Origin: Micromonospora humi
GTDB lineage: Bacteria; Actinomycetota; Actinomycetes; Mycobacteriales; Micromonosporaceae
Assembly: GCF_900090105.1 (NCBI RefSeq)
Contig: NZ_FMDM01000001.1
Span: forward strand, 558,001-622,000
Reading direction: 5' to 3'
Length of the DNA stretch: 64,000 nucleotides
In this document: positions 7,776 through 17,828 of the stretch, one piece after another
How positions within the stretch are numbered: position 1 is the stretch's first letter
Layout of the letters: every line of letters starts with the position of its first letter
Notes under the pieces: generated by a model
The model's database searches: none
Told to the model about the DNA's origin: nothing
Seen by the model: only the letters and a program-made list of their open reading frames with translations
Program-made: the position numbers and the translations under genes

Positions 7776-9068
7776 TCACGTTTGTCTGACTTCTGACTCT
7801 TCCCATTCCCGCGCCGACTCGGTCGGCGGCCGTTGCCGCGCCACCGGCGCCGGGCGGCCCATCGTGCGCCACGGCCCGCCCAGCAGCGGCGTGAGCACCA
7901 CCAGCAGATAGCAGCAGCCCATCACGACGAGCGTGGAGGCGGGACCGAACCGGTCGGCGGCCAGCCCGGCGCCCAGCGCGCCCAGCGGCATCGCCGCCCA
8001 GGCGCCCGCGCCGATCACTCCGTACACCCGGGCCCGCATCGATGCCGGCACCCGCTCCAGCTCCACCGCGCCCATCAGCGGGTTGAGCGCGCCGGCCGCC
8101 AGCCCGGCCACCGCGACCACCGCGACCACCACCGGCAGCGGCGGCGCGGCGGCGAGCGCCCACAGCGGTGGCGCGCCGCAGATCGCGAACGCGGTGACGA
8201 ACGTGGCCCGGCGCGGCAGTCGGTGCCCGATCGCGCTGAACACCAGCGAGCCGATCAGCGCGCCGCCGCCCATGACGCCGACCAGCAGACCGAACGCGGC
8301 CGGGCCGCCGAGTTCGCGGTCGGCGACGACCGGCAGCAGCACGTTGCTCTTGGCCGCGTCGAACAGGTTGGTCACCAGCACCAGCAGCACCATGGCGCGC
8401 AGCAGCGGCTCCCGGGCGAGGAAGCGCAGCCCGGCGGCGAACTGCCGCCAGTAGCCGCCCGCCTCCACCTCGTCGTCCTCGGTGGACGGGCGCAGGCCGC
8501 GCGGCACCAGCAGCGTCACGACCAGAGCCGAGACGGCGAACGTCGCCGCGTCGACGGCCAGCACCGGCAGCGGACCCAGCACGCCGACCAGCAGGCCGGC
8601 GACCGGCGCGCCGATCATGCGGGCGCCCCGCGAGGTGGCCTCCGCCCAGCCGACCGCCCGCTCGATCGGCACCCCGGCCGCGGTGGCGGCCTCCGGCAGC
8701 AGCGCGGTGCGGGCGGTCTGGCCGGGCGTGTCCAGCAGGCCGCTGACGAAGACCAGCGCCAGCAGCGCCGGGAACGGCAGGCCGACCGTGGCGTGCAACA
8801 GGGGTACGGCGGCGACGGTCACGCCGGAGACGACGTCGGCCAGCACGCTGGACCGGCGGTAGCCGATCCGGTCGACGAGCACGCCGCCGAACGCGCCGCC
8901 GAGCACCACGGGCGCGGTGGCGAACGCGCCGGCCAGCCCGGTGGCCGCCGGTGAGCCGGTCTCCGCGAGCACGTAGAGCGGCAGCGCGATGAGCGTCAGC
9001 ACGTTGCCGGTCAGCGAGACGGCGTGCCCGATCAGCAGCCCGGCCAGCGGCCGGCGGTCGCGGGTCAC
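7776..9068 (-). CDS. MFS efflux transporter
   Basis: 430 residues from GTG at 9068, which overlaps the ArsR stop by 4 bp (GTGA). Twelve hydrophobic segments and MFS loop motifs are visible: GGVLVDRIGYRRS in the first cytoplasmic loop and a drug-exporter-like GPLPVLAVDAATFAVSALVV. It resembles the MdfA/enterobactin-exporter-like (EntS/MFS_3) branch. The cytoplasmic tail (ARQRPPTESAREWEESE) is charged. Co-transcription with an ArsR-type repressor suggests induction by the exported compound. The substrate cannot be predicted. Confidence 0.88.
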   Translation of the reverse strand: MTRDRRPLAGLLIGHAVSLTGNVLTLIALPLYVLAETGSPAATGLAGAFATAPVVLGGAFGGVLVDRIGYRRSSVLADVVSGVTVAAVPLLHATVGLPFPALLALVFVSGLLDTPGQTARTALLPEAATAAGVPIERAVGWAEATSRGARMIGAPVAGLLVGVLGPLPVLAVDAATFAVSALVVTLLVPRGLRPSTEDDEVEAGGYWRQFAAGLRFLAREPLLRAMVLLVLVTNLFDAAKSNVLLPVVADRELGGPAAFGLLVGVMGGGALIGSLVFSAIGHRLPRRATFVTAFAICGAPPLWALAAAPPLPVVVAVVAVAGLAAGALNPLMGAVELERVPASMRARVYGVIGAGAWAAMPLGALGAGLAADRFGPASTLVVMGCCYLLVVLTPLLGGPWRTMGRPAPVARQRPPTESAREWEESEVRQT

Positions 9069-9640
9069 TGCGGCCCCCGGTAGGCCTGCCAGATCAGCGT
9101 GACCATCTCCGCGCCCGGTCGGCCGGACGCGCCGCGCTCCCGCCACCGCCGGCCCAGCTCGGACAACTCGTCGCGCAGCTCGACCAGCTCGTCGGGGGTC
9201 AGGTGCAGCACCGTGTCGCTGCTGGTGGTGCCGCGCACCCAGGCCACGTCGAGGCTCGCCTCGGACTCGAGGTAGGCCTGGTAGCGGGCCACGTAGCGCG
9301 CCATCGCGGCGCGGCGCAGCAGGTCGCCGGCGAGCCGTCGCTCCGGGTCGTCGAGCAGCTCGACCGGGTCCCAGTCGGTGGAGGCGTGCGCCGCCCGCCA
9401 CCACCGCTCGCGGCGGTCGCGGGCCAGGTCGGGCGCCTCGGCCACGAAGCCGTGCTCGGCCAGCTTGCCGATGTGCCAGCTGACCGAGCCGACCGCCTCG
9501 CCGGTGCGTTCGCTCAGCATGCCCACGGTCTGCGGGCCGCGGATGCGCAGCTCGCCGAGCAGCCGCAGTCGGGTGGGATGGGCCAGCGCCCGCATGGCGC
9601 GCGGATCGCTCAGGTGTACGTGGTTCGGCTCGTCCGCCAT
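9065..9640 (-). CDS. ArsR-family winged-helix transcriptional regulator
   Basis: 191 residues. The N-terminal winged helix (about 10-90) contains ALAHPTRLRLLGELRIRGPQTVGMLSERTGEAVGSVSWHIGKLAEHGFV, with GSVSWHIGKL as recognition helix; the C-terminal half is helical with no metal-binding Cys pair, so it senses something other than a thiophilic metal. It is likely the local repressor of the MFS gene whose start overlaps its stop. The ATG sits 6 nt after a TAGCCT box, so the mRNA is probably leaderless. Confidence 0.85.
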   Translation of the reverse strand: MADEPNHVHLSDPRAMRALAHPTRLRLLGELRIRGPQTVGMLSERTGEAVGSVSWHIGKLAEHGFVAEAPDLARDRRERWWRAAHASTDWDPVELLDDPERRLAGDLLRRAAMARYVARYQAYLESEASLDVAWVRGTTSSDTVLHLTPDELVELRDELSELGRRWRERGASGRPGAEMVTLIWQAYRGPQ

Positions 9641-9646
9641 GGAGAC

Positions 9647-9685
9647 AGGCTAGACGGACAAGAGATGAAGTACAAGGAGTCTTGT
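9647..9685 (-). promoter_or_regulatory. Leaderless promoter and candidate ArsR operator
   Basis: A minus-strand TAGCCT -10 box (9647-9652) lies 6 nt before the ATG. Just upstream is an ACAAG-GAGT-CTTGT inverted repeat (9672-9685) with a further ACAAG at 9658-9662, 14 bp away. These would place a dimeric ArsR protein over the -35 region. The link to this regulator is inferred from position. Confidence 0.5.
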
Positions 9686-9743
9686 GTATCACCGACCGGT
9701 GACCGCCCCGCCCCGGTCACGTGGTCAGTCCTTGAGATTCCCC

Positions 9744-10181
9744 TCAGTCGAGGCAGAACTCGTTGCCTTCGGGGTCGGCCATCACGATGTGACCGGCGTC
9801 GAGCGGGGGAGCGGGCTCGTGGCGTTCGAGGCGGGTGGCGCCGTGCGAGACGAGCCGGTCGGCGGCCGCCTCCAGCGCCGTCATCCGGGCCTCCTCGGCG
9901 AGCCCGGGCGCGGCCCGTACGTCGAGGTGCACCCGGTTCTTGACCCGCTTGGGTTCCGGCACCCGCTGGAAGAACACCCGTGGCCCGGCGCCGTCGGGAT
10001 CGACCACGGCCGAGGCGTCGTTGTGCCGTTCCGGGGGCACGCCCATCGCGGTCAGCGCCTGCTCCCACGAGTCGAATCCCGGTGGCGGCCCCTGCACCCG
10101 GTAGCCGAGCGCCTCGGCCCAGAACGCGGCCAGCTTGGCCGGGTCGGCGCAGTCGATGGTGAATTGAACGTCGCGGGCCAT
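9744..10181 (-). CDS. VOC (glyoxalase/bleomycin-resistance-like) family protein
   Basis: 145 residues from ATG at 10181. Two beta-alpha-beta-beta-beta modules are visible: ARDVQFTIDCADPAKLAAFWAEALGYRV and GHIVMADPEGNEFCLD, the closing motif of vicinal-oxygen-chelate proteins. Metal ligands would be the conserved E near the end (GNEFC) and H in NRVHLDVRA. Whether it is an enzyme or a binding protein is unclear. It is divergent from a WYL regulator, which probably controls it. Confidence 0.85.
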   Translation of the reverse strand: MARDVQFTIDCADPAKLAAFWAEALGYRVQGPPPGFDSWEQALTAMGVPPERHNDASAVVDPDGAGPRVFFQRVPEPKRVKNRVHLDVRAAPGLAEEARMTALEAAADRLVSHGATRLERHEPAPPLDAGHIVMADPEGNEFCLD

Positions 10182-10270
10182 GTCAGCTCGTCTCCTGTCG
10201 GGTGTGCGGACGGCGGTCGGGTCGTCGTCCCGGGCCGTGATGTCAGCCTGCCACCTATTGCGGACCGTTC

Positions 10271-10291
10271 CGTTCCGTGATTCGTGGAACG
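10271..10291. promoter_or_regulatory. Candidate operator between VOC and WYL regulator genes
   Basis: CGTTCC (10271-10276) and GGAACG (10286-10291) form an inverted repeat with 9-nt spacing in the divergent promoter region, just before the GTG of the WYL regulator. Position suggests autoregulation and control of the VOC gene. Confidence 0.4.
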
Positions 10292-10299
10292 ATGCGCGG

Positions 10300-11301
10300 G
10301 TGACCGCCGAGGGAACGACCGAGCGGGTGCTGCGGTTGCTGGCGCTGCTGCCGCGCCGGCCGTCCTGGACCGCCGCCCAACTCGCCGCCGAGCTGGGCGT
10401 CACCGACCGCTCGGTACGCCGTGACGTGGAACGGCTGCGCGCGGTCGGCTATCCGGTGCACGCGGTCGCCGGCGTCGGCGGCGGTTACCGCCTCGGCGCG
10501 GGCACCCGGCTGCCGCCGCTGCTCCTCGACGACGAGGAGGCGATCGCGACGGCGGTGTCCCTCCGGTTCGCGGCGGGCGGCACGGTCGCCGGGGCGGGCG
10601 AGGCGGGGCTTCGTGCCCTGGCGAAGCTCGACCAGGTGATGCCGCCCCGGCTGCGTGCCGAGGTGCGCGCGGTGCAGGGCGCCACGGAGACGCTCGTCGG
10701 TCCCGGGGCCGAGATCGACCCGGATGTCCTGGTGACCCTGGCGCGAGCGTGCCGAGACGCGGTCCGGGTGCGGTTCGGCTACGCGGGCCGCGACGGGGAG
10801 CGGCGCGAGCGCACTGTCGAGCCGGTCCGGATGGTCACCACCGGCCGTCGCTGGTATCTGATGGCCCGCGACGTCGACCGCGACGAGTGGCGCACCTTCC
10901 GGCTGGACCGGATGCTCGCGGTGACCCCGACCACCTGGCGGTTCCGGCCCCGGGAGCATCCCGACCCGGTCGCGTACGTGCAACGGGCGGTGACCGAGGC
11001 GCCGTACCGTCATCTCGCCCGGGTGCGGGTGCGCGCCCGGCCGGAGGAACTGCGCGGGTTGGTGCCGCCGCAGGTGGGGCGGGTCGAGGACGATCGCGAC
11101 GGATGGTGCGTGCTGGTGATCGGCGGGGACGACCTGGAGTGGCTGGCCGCGCACGTGGCCCGGCTGGACCTCCCGGCGGAGGTGCTGGAGCCGCCCGAGC
11201 TGCGGGCGGCGGCAGCCCGGCTCGCCGGCCGCCTCTCGACGCTCGCCGGAGCGGACGGGGCCGGGGCGCTCAGCCCCGACGTGTCGCCGCCCGGCCCTTG
11301 A
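10300..11301 (+). CDS. YafY-type HTH/WYL-domain transcriptional regulator
   Basis: 333 residues from GTG at 10300. The N-terminal DeoR-type helix-turn-helix ([12 protein letters not shown]...[31 protein letters not shown]) is followed by a WYL domain with [24 protein letters not shown] and a WCX C-terminal extension to about 320. Such proteins bind small ligands or nucleic acid via WYL and regulate neighbouring genes. An upstream in-frame start is possible, but homology begins at [10 protein letters not shown]. The 3' end overlaps the convergent smpB gene by 32 bp. Confidence 0.88.
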   Translation: MTAEGTTERVLRLLALLPRRPSWTAAQLAAELGVTDRSVRRDVERLRAVGYPVHAVAGVGGGYRLGAGTRLPPLLLDDEEAIATAVSLRFAAGGTVAGAGEAGLRALAKLDQVMPPRLRAEVRAVQGATETLVGPGAEIDPDVLVTLARACRDAVRVRFGYAGRDGERRERTVEPVRMVTTGRRWYLMARDVDRDEWRTFRLDRMLAVTPTTWRFRPREHPDPVAYVQRAVTEAPYRHLARVRVRARPEELRGLVPPQVGRVEDDRDGWCVLVIGGDDLEWLAAHVARLDLPAEVLEPPELRAAAARLAGRLSTLAGADGAGALSPDVSPPGP

Positions 11302-11761
11302 GCCGCCGGCCCATCTCCCGGGCGATCTCCCGCTTGGCGTCGCGCTCGGCGAGCGCCTGGCGCTTGTCGTACGACCGGCGGCCCCGGGCCAGGCCCAGCT
11401 CGACCTTGGCCCAGCCGTCGGCGAAGTACATCGACAGCGGCACCAGCGTGACGCCGCCGTCGCGCAGCTTCTCCAGGATCCGGGCTATCTCCACCCGGTG
11501 CAGCAGCAGCTTGCGGGTGCGCCGGGGCGCGTGGTTGGTCCAGGTGCCGAAGCCGTACTCGGCGATGTGCAGGCCGTAGAGCCAGAGCTCGCCGTCGCGC
11601 TCCTGGGCGAACGCGTCGACCAGCGACACCCGCCCCTCGCGCAACGACTTGACCTCGGTGCCGGCCAGCACGATGCCCGCCTCGTAGGTCTTGAGGACGT
11701 CGTAGTCGTGCCGCGCCTTCTTGTTCGAGGCGATCAGCTTGCGCCCGTTCTCCCTGGCCAC
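11270..11761 (-). CDS. smpB: SsrA-binding protein SmpB
   Basis: 163 residues. Binds tmRNA and delivers it to stalled ribosomes for trans-translation. The family opening [19 protein letters not shown], the central [20 protein letters not shown] and the basic C-terminal tail [20 protein letters not shown] are all present. I use GTG at 11761 rather than an upstream ATG because family members begin here and because a TACCCT box ends 6 nt before it, fitting a leaderless transcript. I saw no tmRNA gene nearby. Confidence 0.96.
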   Translation of the reverse strand: MARENGRKLIASNKKARHDYDVLKTYEAGIVLAGTEVKSLREGRVSLVDAFAQERDGELWLYGLHIAEYGFGTWTNHAPRRTRKLLLHRVEIARILEKLRDGGVTLVPLSMYFADGWAKVELGLARGRRSYDKRQALAERDAKREIAREMGRRLKGRAATRRG

Positions 11762-11823
11762 ACCGGCAGGGTACCCGCCGGCGCCGGCTGGCTGCCGGCG
11801 CCGGCGGGCGTGGTGCGGGAGGG

Positions 11824-12381
11824 TCAGACGCGGCACTGCCAGGAGTACGGGTCACCGAAGCGGACGAAGCGCTCCACCGTCGCGTACCCGAAGGTGGTCT
11901 CCCGGCAGGCGGCCAGCACGTCGATGTCGGAGTAGGTGACCCCGGCGCGGCTGTAGCGCACGCAGCGCCACCCGTAGACGGTGTCGCCGCGCAGCTCGGC
12001 GGTGGAGTTCCCGGTGATCTGGCACCAGAGCGTGAAGTCCGGCGTCACCACCTCGGGGCGAACCCGCCAGCAGCGCACCGAGGTCGGGTCGTAGAAGTCG
12101 CCGATGCGGTCCACCGCCGCGTCGGTCCGGTAGGTCCACCGGCACGCCGCGTCGAACGCCAGGTCGGCCAGGCGGCCGTCGCCGGCGCGGCAGTGCCAGT
12201 CGTACGCGGTTCCGCCGGTCAGCGCCGCGTCGGCCGCGCCGAGCGACCGGCAGTAGGCGCCCAGGTCGAGCCCGCCCAGCTCCTGCGGGGGTGGCGGCGA
12301 GGCGTGCGCCGCGGCCGGCGCGGCGAGCGCGGCGGCGAGCAGGGCGAACGTGGTGAACAGCGCGCGCAGGGTGCGTCGCAT
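11824..12381 (-). CDS. Secreted Cys-rich protein of unknown function
   Basis: 185 residues from ATG at 12381 (GGAAAGGA ribosome site). A signal peptide of about 29 residues ([26 protein letters not shown]) precedes a mature part with eight or more Cys arranged in about three loose repeats of roughly 50 residues, each with CR, a Tyr-Gly/Asp-Trp-x-Cys element ([23 protein letters not shown]) and an aromatic pair. The spacing suggests disulphide-linked repeats, perhaps lectin- or inhibitor-like, but I do not recognise the family. It is monocistronic with an A+T-rich, palindrome-rich promoter region. Confidence 0.75.
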   Translation of the reverse strand: MRRTLRALFTTFALLAAALAAPAAAHASPPPPQELGGLDLGAYCRSLGAADAALTGGTAYDWHCRAGDGRLADLAFDAACRWTYRTDAAVDRIGDFYDPTSVRCWRVRPEVVTPDFTLWCQITGNSTAELRGDTVYGWRCVRYSRAGVTYSDIDVLAACRETTFGYATVERFVRFGDPYSWQCRV

Positions 12382-12459
12382 GGTGGTCCTTTCCGGGTTG
12401 CGGATGCTCGCGGGGGTGGCGGTGGCGCGACCCACGCTAGGAGCGCATGGAAACTCTTT

Positions 12460-12484
12460 CAAGACTTGCAAGTGAACAGTCTTG
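12460..12484. promoter_or_regulatory. Nested palindromes in divergent promoter region
   Basis: CAAGACT (12460-12466) and AGTCTTG (12478-12484) are inverted repeats enclosing the 10-bp palindrome ACTTGCAAGT (12464-12473), in an A+T-rich stretch unusual for this DNA. The CTTGCAAG core resembles MalR-type LacI-family operators of actinomycetes. It lies about 80 bp upstream of the secreted Cys-rich protein gene, and on the other side it precedes the dehydrogenase gene at 12624. Confidence 0.45.
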
Positions 12485-12623
12485 ATAAGAAAGAATTTCC
12501 GCGATCTTGCGAAAGTGAACGGCGGGCCGGTGAGCTGCGTCCGGACCGCCCGACCCGGTTCGAAGTGTGGGACGGGGTGCCGGCCCCTAGGCTGGCCCGG
12601 ACGGCGACGAGGGGGAGCGGCGG

Positions 12624-13487
12624 ATGACACGGGTGGCGGTGCTCGGGCTCGGCGGCATGGGCACGCCGATGGCGGCGAACCTGATCCGGGCCGGGCTGGA
12701 CACGGTGGTGTGGAACCGGCACCCCGAGCCGGCCCGCGCGCTCGGGGCGCGCGGCGCCGAGGTGGCCGCCGACCCGGCGGAGGCGGTCCGCCGGGCCGAC
12801 GTGGCGGTGACCATGGTGACCGACGGCGCCGCGGTCCGCGCCGTCGCCACCGACCAGGGCATGCTCGCCGCCCTGCCGCACGGCGCGGTCTGGGCGCAGA
12901 TGAGCACCATCGGCGTGGCCGAGACCGAACGGCTGATCGAGCTGGTCGCCGCCGAGCGACCCGACGTCACCCTGGTGGACGCGCCGGTCGCCGGCAGCCG
13001 GGGCCCGGCCGAACAGGGCCGCCTCACGGTGCTCGCCTCCGGCCCGGCGCAGGCGCGCGACCGGGTCGCCCCGGTGTTCGACGCGGTCGGCCGGCGGACG
13101 CTGTGGCTCGGCCCGGCCGGCGCCGGCTCGCGGCTCAAGCTCGTCAACAACCTGCTGCTCGCGTTCGTCAACGAGGGCGTCGCCGCGGCGGTGGCCCTCG
13201 GCGACACGCTCGGCCTCGACCGGGACACCGTCCGGCAGGCGCTCGACGGCAGCCCGCTCGTCGCGCCCTGGGCGGCGGAGAAGCTGGCCCGGGTGGTCCG
13301 CGACGAGCACGGCACGCAGTACTCGCTCGCGCTGGCCCTCAAGGACGTCGAGCTGGCGCTGCGCGAGGCGCCGGCGGGCAGCTTCCCGGCCGCCGAAGCG
13401 CTGGCCGCCGAGTGGCGGCGCGCGGCGGACCAGGGGCTCGGCGGTGACGACCTGACCGTGGTGACCCGGATGCTCGGGCGGCCCTGA
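12624..13487 (+). CDS. NAD(P)-dependent beta-hydroxyacid dehydrogenase family protein
   Basis: 287 residues. The N-terminal Rossmann motif GLGGMG (residues 8-13), the substrate-binding DAPVAGSRGPAE (family consensus DxPVSGG) and the catalytic-Lys segment GSRLKLVNN identify the 3-hydroxyisobutyrate dehydrogenase/GLYR/imine reductase superfamily. The substrate is not determined: Ala-Gly-Ser replaces the usual Ser-Gly-Gly, so it may differ from classic HIBADH. The start follows a GAGGGGGAG ribosome site. Confidence 0.88.
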   Translation: MTRVAVLGLGGMGTPMAANLIRAGLDTVVWNRHPEPARALGARGAEVAADPAEAVRRADVAVTMVTDGAAVRAVATDQGMLAALPHGAVWAQMSTIGVAETERLIELVAAERPDVTLVDAPVAGSRGPAEQGRLTVLASGPAQARDRVAPVFDAVGRRTLWLGPAGAGSRLKLVNNLLLAFVNEGVAAAVALGDTLGLDRDTVRQALDGSPLVAPWAAEKLARVVRDEHGTQYSLALALKDVELALREAPAGSFPAAEALAAEWRRAADQGLGGDDLTVVTRMLGRP

Positions 13488-13562
13488 CCGCAACGAGAGC
13501 CCGGTCCTGGGACGCGCCGTGGCCCGGCCCGTCCAGAAGGGATGGGCCGAGTTCGGCACCCC

Positions 13563-14198
13563 TCACGCGGGGACCGCCTCCGGCTCATGGGGGGCGTCGA
13601 CGCGGGCGGCCACCCAGCCGGCGGTGATCAGCAGTAGCGCCGCGCAGTAGGTGCCCATCACCAGCAGGCCCGCGCCGGGCAGCTCGGTGCCGGCCGCACC
13701 CACGCCGATGAGCAGGTCGGAGGCGAGGAAGAACGCGCCGCCGGCCGCGACCCGGGCGGACACCCCGGCCGCCGCGGCGGCCATCAGGCACAGCGCCAGG
13801 CTGTAGCCGAGCACGGGCAGCCGCAGCGGCCCCAGCGCGCCCCACAACGCCGCGTTCCCGGCCGCCCAGGCGAGCAGGTAGCCCACCCACGCCGCTGCCG
13901 GCGGGCGACCGCGACGCAGGAAGCCGGCCAGGAAGCACAGCTGCGCGATCAGGAAGAATCCCATGCCGACCAGGAACGCGGTCCGCCCCGGCACGAGCAG
14001 GGCCACGTCGCCGGCGGTGGCCGCGACCAGGCCGGCGGCCACCGCGTCCACCCGGCGTCGGTGCCCCAGGAGGTACGCCAGCAGCACCGGCGCCAGCAGC
14101 GGCTTGGCCAGCCACTGGAGCGCCGTCGAGTCGAGCGCCACCGCGACCAGCTCGACGGCGGCGACGACCCCGAACAGGGGGAGCCAGAAGCGCCTCAC
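13563..14198 (-). CDS. YhhN family (TMEM86/lysoplasmalogenase-like) membrane protein
   Basis: 211 residues from GTG at 14198, overlapping the upstream stop by 4 bp. About seven transmembrane segments with the family Asp motifs GDVALLVPGRTAFLVGMGFFLIAQLCF and the later ASDLLIGVG. Animal TMEM86 homologues hydrolyse the vinyl-ether bond of lysoplasmalogens; bacterial members are mostly uncharacterised. Its partner upstream belongs to the superfamily that includes alkylglycerol monooxygenase, so both could act on ether lipids. Confidence 0.85.
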   Translation of the reverse strand: MRRFWLPLFGVVAAVELVAVALDSTALQWLAKPLLAPVLLAYLLGHRRRVDAVAAGLVAATAGDVALLVPGRTAFLVGMGFFLIAQLCFLAGFLRRGRPPAAAWVGYLLAWAAGNAALWGALGPLRLPVLGYSLALCLMAAAAAGVSARVAAGGAFFLASDLLIGVGAAGTELPGAGLLVMGTYCAALLLITAGWVAARVDAPHEPEAVPA

Positions 14199-15022
14199 CG
14201 GGCCGGCTGCCAGCCGGGGCGGCCCAGCAGGTAGCCGAGCCGGTGCCGCCAGCAGGTGGCCCGGCGGACGTCGGAGGCGATCGCGGCGAACTCGTGGGTG
14301 GCCACCCGCAGCGGGTTGTAGGTCTGGATGTTCCTGGTCAGGCCGTAGCGCACCGGTGCCCGTTCCGGCGCGAAGCTGCCGAACAGCCGGTCCCAGACGA
14401 TCAGGATGCCGCCGTAGTTGCGGTCCAGGTACTCGGTGTTGGAGCCGTGGTGCACCCGGTGGTGCGACGGGGTGTTGAAGACCCACTCGATCGGCCGGGG
14501 CAGCTTGCCGATCCGCTCGGTGTGCAGGAAGAACTGGTAGAGCAGGCTGATCGACTGCTGCAGGAAGATCATCCACGGCGGGATGCCGAGCAGCGCCAGC
14601 GGCAGCCAGAACGGCAGCGACGTCATCGGCGTCCAGCTCTGCCGCAACGCGGTGGAGAGGTTGTAGTGCACGCTCGAGTGGTGCACCACGTGGCTCGCCC
14701 AGAGCACGCGCACCTCGTGGTGCGACCGGTGGAACCAGTAGTAGGCCAGGTCGTCGGCGAAGAAGACGATCACCCAGGTCCACCAGTCGCCGGGGGAGAG
14801 GTGCACCGGCGCGACCGTCCACAGCGCGGCGTAGAGCCCGACGGTCAGCAGTTTCCACGGGAAGCCGATGACCTGGCTGCCCAACCCCATGGACAGGCTG
14901 GTGGTGGTGTCGCGCAGCTCGTAGCCGCGCTCGTCGTCGTCGGGCAGGAAGCGGTAGGAGACCGCCTCGATGACGATCAGCAGCAGGAACGCCGGGACGG
15001 CGTACAGCACGGCGGGGATCAT
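14195..15022 (-). CDS. Fatty acid hydroxylase/sterol desaturase superfamily membrane oxygenase
   Basis: 275 residues. A di-iron membrane oxygenase with the three His boxes in order: HRSHH (about residue 98), HVVHHS (about 110) and HHRVHHG (about 190), plus four or so transmembrane helices. This family holds sterol C4/C5 oxidases, carotenoid hydroxylases and the ether-lipid-cleaving AGMO. The gene is flanked by ATGA/GTGA overlaps with the GntR regulator and the YhhN gene, so the three form one translationally coupled operon. The substrate is probably a lipid, by inference. Confidence 0.87.
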   Translation of the reverse strand: MIPAVLYAVPAFLLLIVIEAVSYRFLPDDDERGYELRDTTTSLSMGLGSQVIGFPWKLLTVGLYAALWTVAPVHLSPGDWWTWVIVFFADDLAYYWFHRSHHEVRVLWASHVVHHSSVHYNLSTALRQSWTPMTSLPFWLPLALLGIPPWMIFLQQSISLLYQFFLHTERIGKLPRPIEWVFNTPSHHRVHHGSNTEYLDRNYGGILIVWDRLFGSFAPERAPVRYGLTRNIQTYNPLRVATHEFAAIASDVRRATCWRHRLGYLLGRPGWQPAR

Positions 15023-15750
15023 GCGCGCGCTTCCCTTCCGGGGGTGGTGGGGGTGGTGGGGGTGGTGACCGGGGCGGTCAGCAGCGCCCGGGCGTGCCGG
15101 GCTGCCGCCACGCCCTGGCCGGACGCGACGGCGGCGGCGAGCCGGCGGTGGCCGGCCACGTCGAGAAGCTCGGCGGCGCGGGCGTCCGGGGGGACGTCAC
15201 CGACCGCGAACGTGCCGGCCACCAGGCTGTTGAAGGCGAGCTGGTACGCGGTGTTGCCGCTGCCCCGCACGACCAGCCGCCAGATGCGGATGTTCGCCTC
15301 GGCCATCCGGTCCAGGTCGGGCGCGAGCGTGCCGTAGTCCTCGGCGGCCCGGACCAGCGCGGCGACGACGTCGGTGTCGGCGCGCTCGGCGCAGAGCCGG
15401 GCCGCGTCGACCCCGACGCAGGCCCGCATCTCCAACATGTCGCGCACCAGCGTCTCGACCGGCAGCACGTCGCCGGAGCGGGCCAGCGACAGCGCCAGGT
15501 CGAGGCCCGCATGCACCCGCCAGTCGAGCACCCGGGTCGCGCCGCCCTGGCTCACCCGGACCAGGCCGAGCTGCTGCAGCCGGCGCAGTGCCTCGCGCAC
15601 CGCGTGCCGGTTGACCGCGAACGCGGCGGCCAGCTCACGTTCGCCGGGCAGCGTCTCGTCCGGGCGGTACCGGCCGGCCACGATCGCGTCGCGGAGCTGA
15701 CCGAAGACGTGGTCGGAGACCGAGGCGCGGGGGGCGGGGACGAAGGCCAT
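15019..15750 (-). CDS. GntR/FadR-type (FCD) transcriptional regulator
   Basis: 243 residues. The winged helix (VSDHVFGQLRDAIVAGRYRPDETLPGERELAAAFAVNRHAVREALRRL) is followed by an all-helical FCD ligand domain. It is probably the repressor of the lipid operon it heads. I place the start at ATG 15750 because a TTGACG box (15782-15787), 18-nt spacer and CACACT (15758-15763) end 7 nt before it, fitting a leaderless transcript; GTG at 15774 is the alternative. A FadR-like operator overlaps the -35 box. Confidence 0.87.
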   Translation of the reverse strand: MAFVPAPRASVSDHVFGQLRDAIVAGRYRPDETLPGERELAAAFAVNRHAVREALRRLQQLGLVRVSQGGATRVLDWRVHAGLDLALSLARSGDVLPVETLVRDMLEMRACVGVDAARLCAERADTDVVAALVRAAEDYGTLAPDLDRMAEANIRIWRLVVRGSGNTAYQLAFNSLVAGTFAVGDVPPDARAAELLDVAGHRRLAAAVASGQGVAAARHARALLTAPVTTPTTPTTPGREARA

Positions 15751-15784
15751 GGACAGCAGTGTGGTCCCGGACACATCAACCCGT

Positions 15785-15803
15785 CAACTGGTTGGACCAG
15801 TTG
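15785..15803. promoter_or_regulatory. FadR/GntR-type palindromic operator
   Basis: CAACTGGT-TGG-ACCAGTTG is a perfect inverted repeat with 8-bp arms. It contains TGGT-N3-ACCA, the classic FadR-subfamily operator. It overlaps the predicted -35 box of the GntR-led operon by 3 bp, so binding should repress its own operon. It also lies 80 bp upstream of htpG on the other strand. Confidence 0.75.
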
Positions 15804-15882
15804 GATCGGCGGCCGGTGCGTGCCGTCCCGGTCACCCCTCGTATCCTTTCCGCGGTAGACCACGACCGGGAAGGGAGTCGGT

Positions 15883-17775
<1,893 letters not shown>

Positions 17776-17779
17776 ATGC

Positions 17780-17825
17780 AAGGAGGGGCCCCTTCTCATC
17801 GCCTACGCGATAGGAGGGGCCCCGC
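17780..17825. terminator. Bidirectional terminator/repeat between htpG and LLM-hemerythrin gene
   Basis: Two copies of AGGAGGGGCCCC (17781-17792 and 17812-17823) flank a short GCCTACGCGATAG spacer; each contains the self-complementary GGGGCCCC, so several hairpins can form. The first copy is followed by TTCTC. I recall very similar elements between convergent genes in Micromonospora and Salinispora genomes. Confidence 0.7.
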
Positions 17826-17828
17826 TTG

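Noticed and set aside
11262..11823. tmRNA (ssrA) next to smpB
   Set aside because: No tRNA-like ends or tag-peptide frame seen in the flanks.
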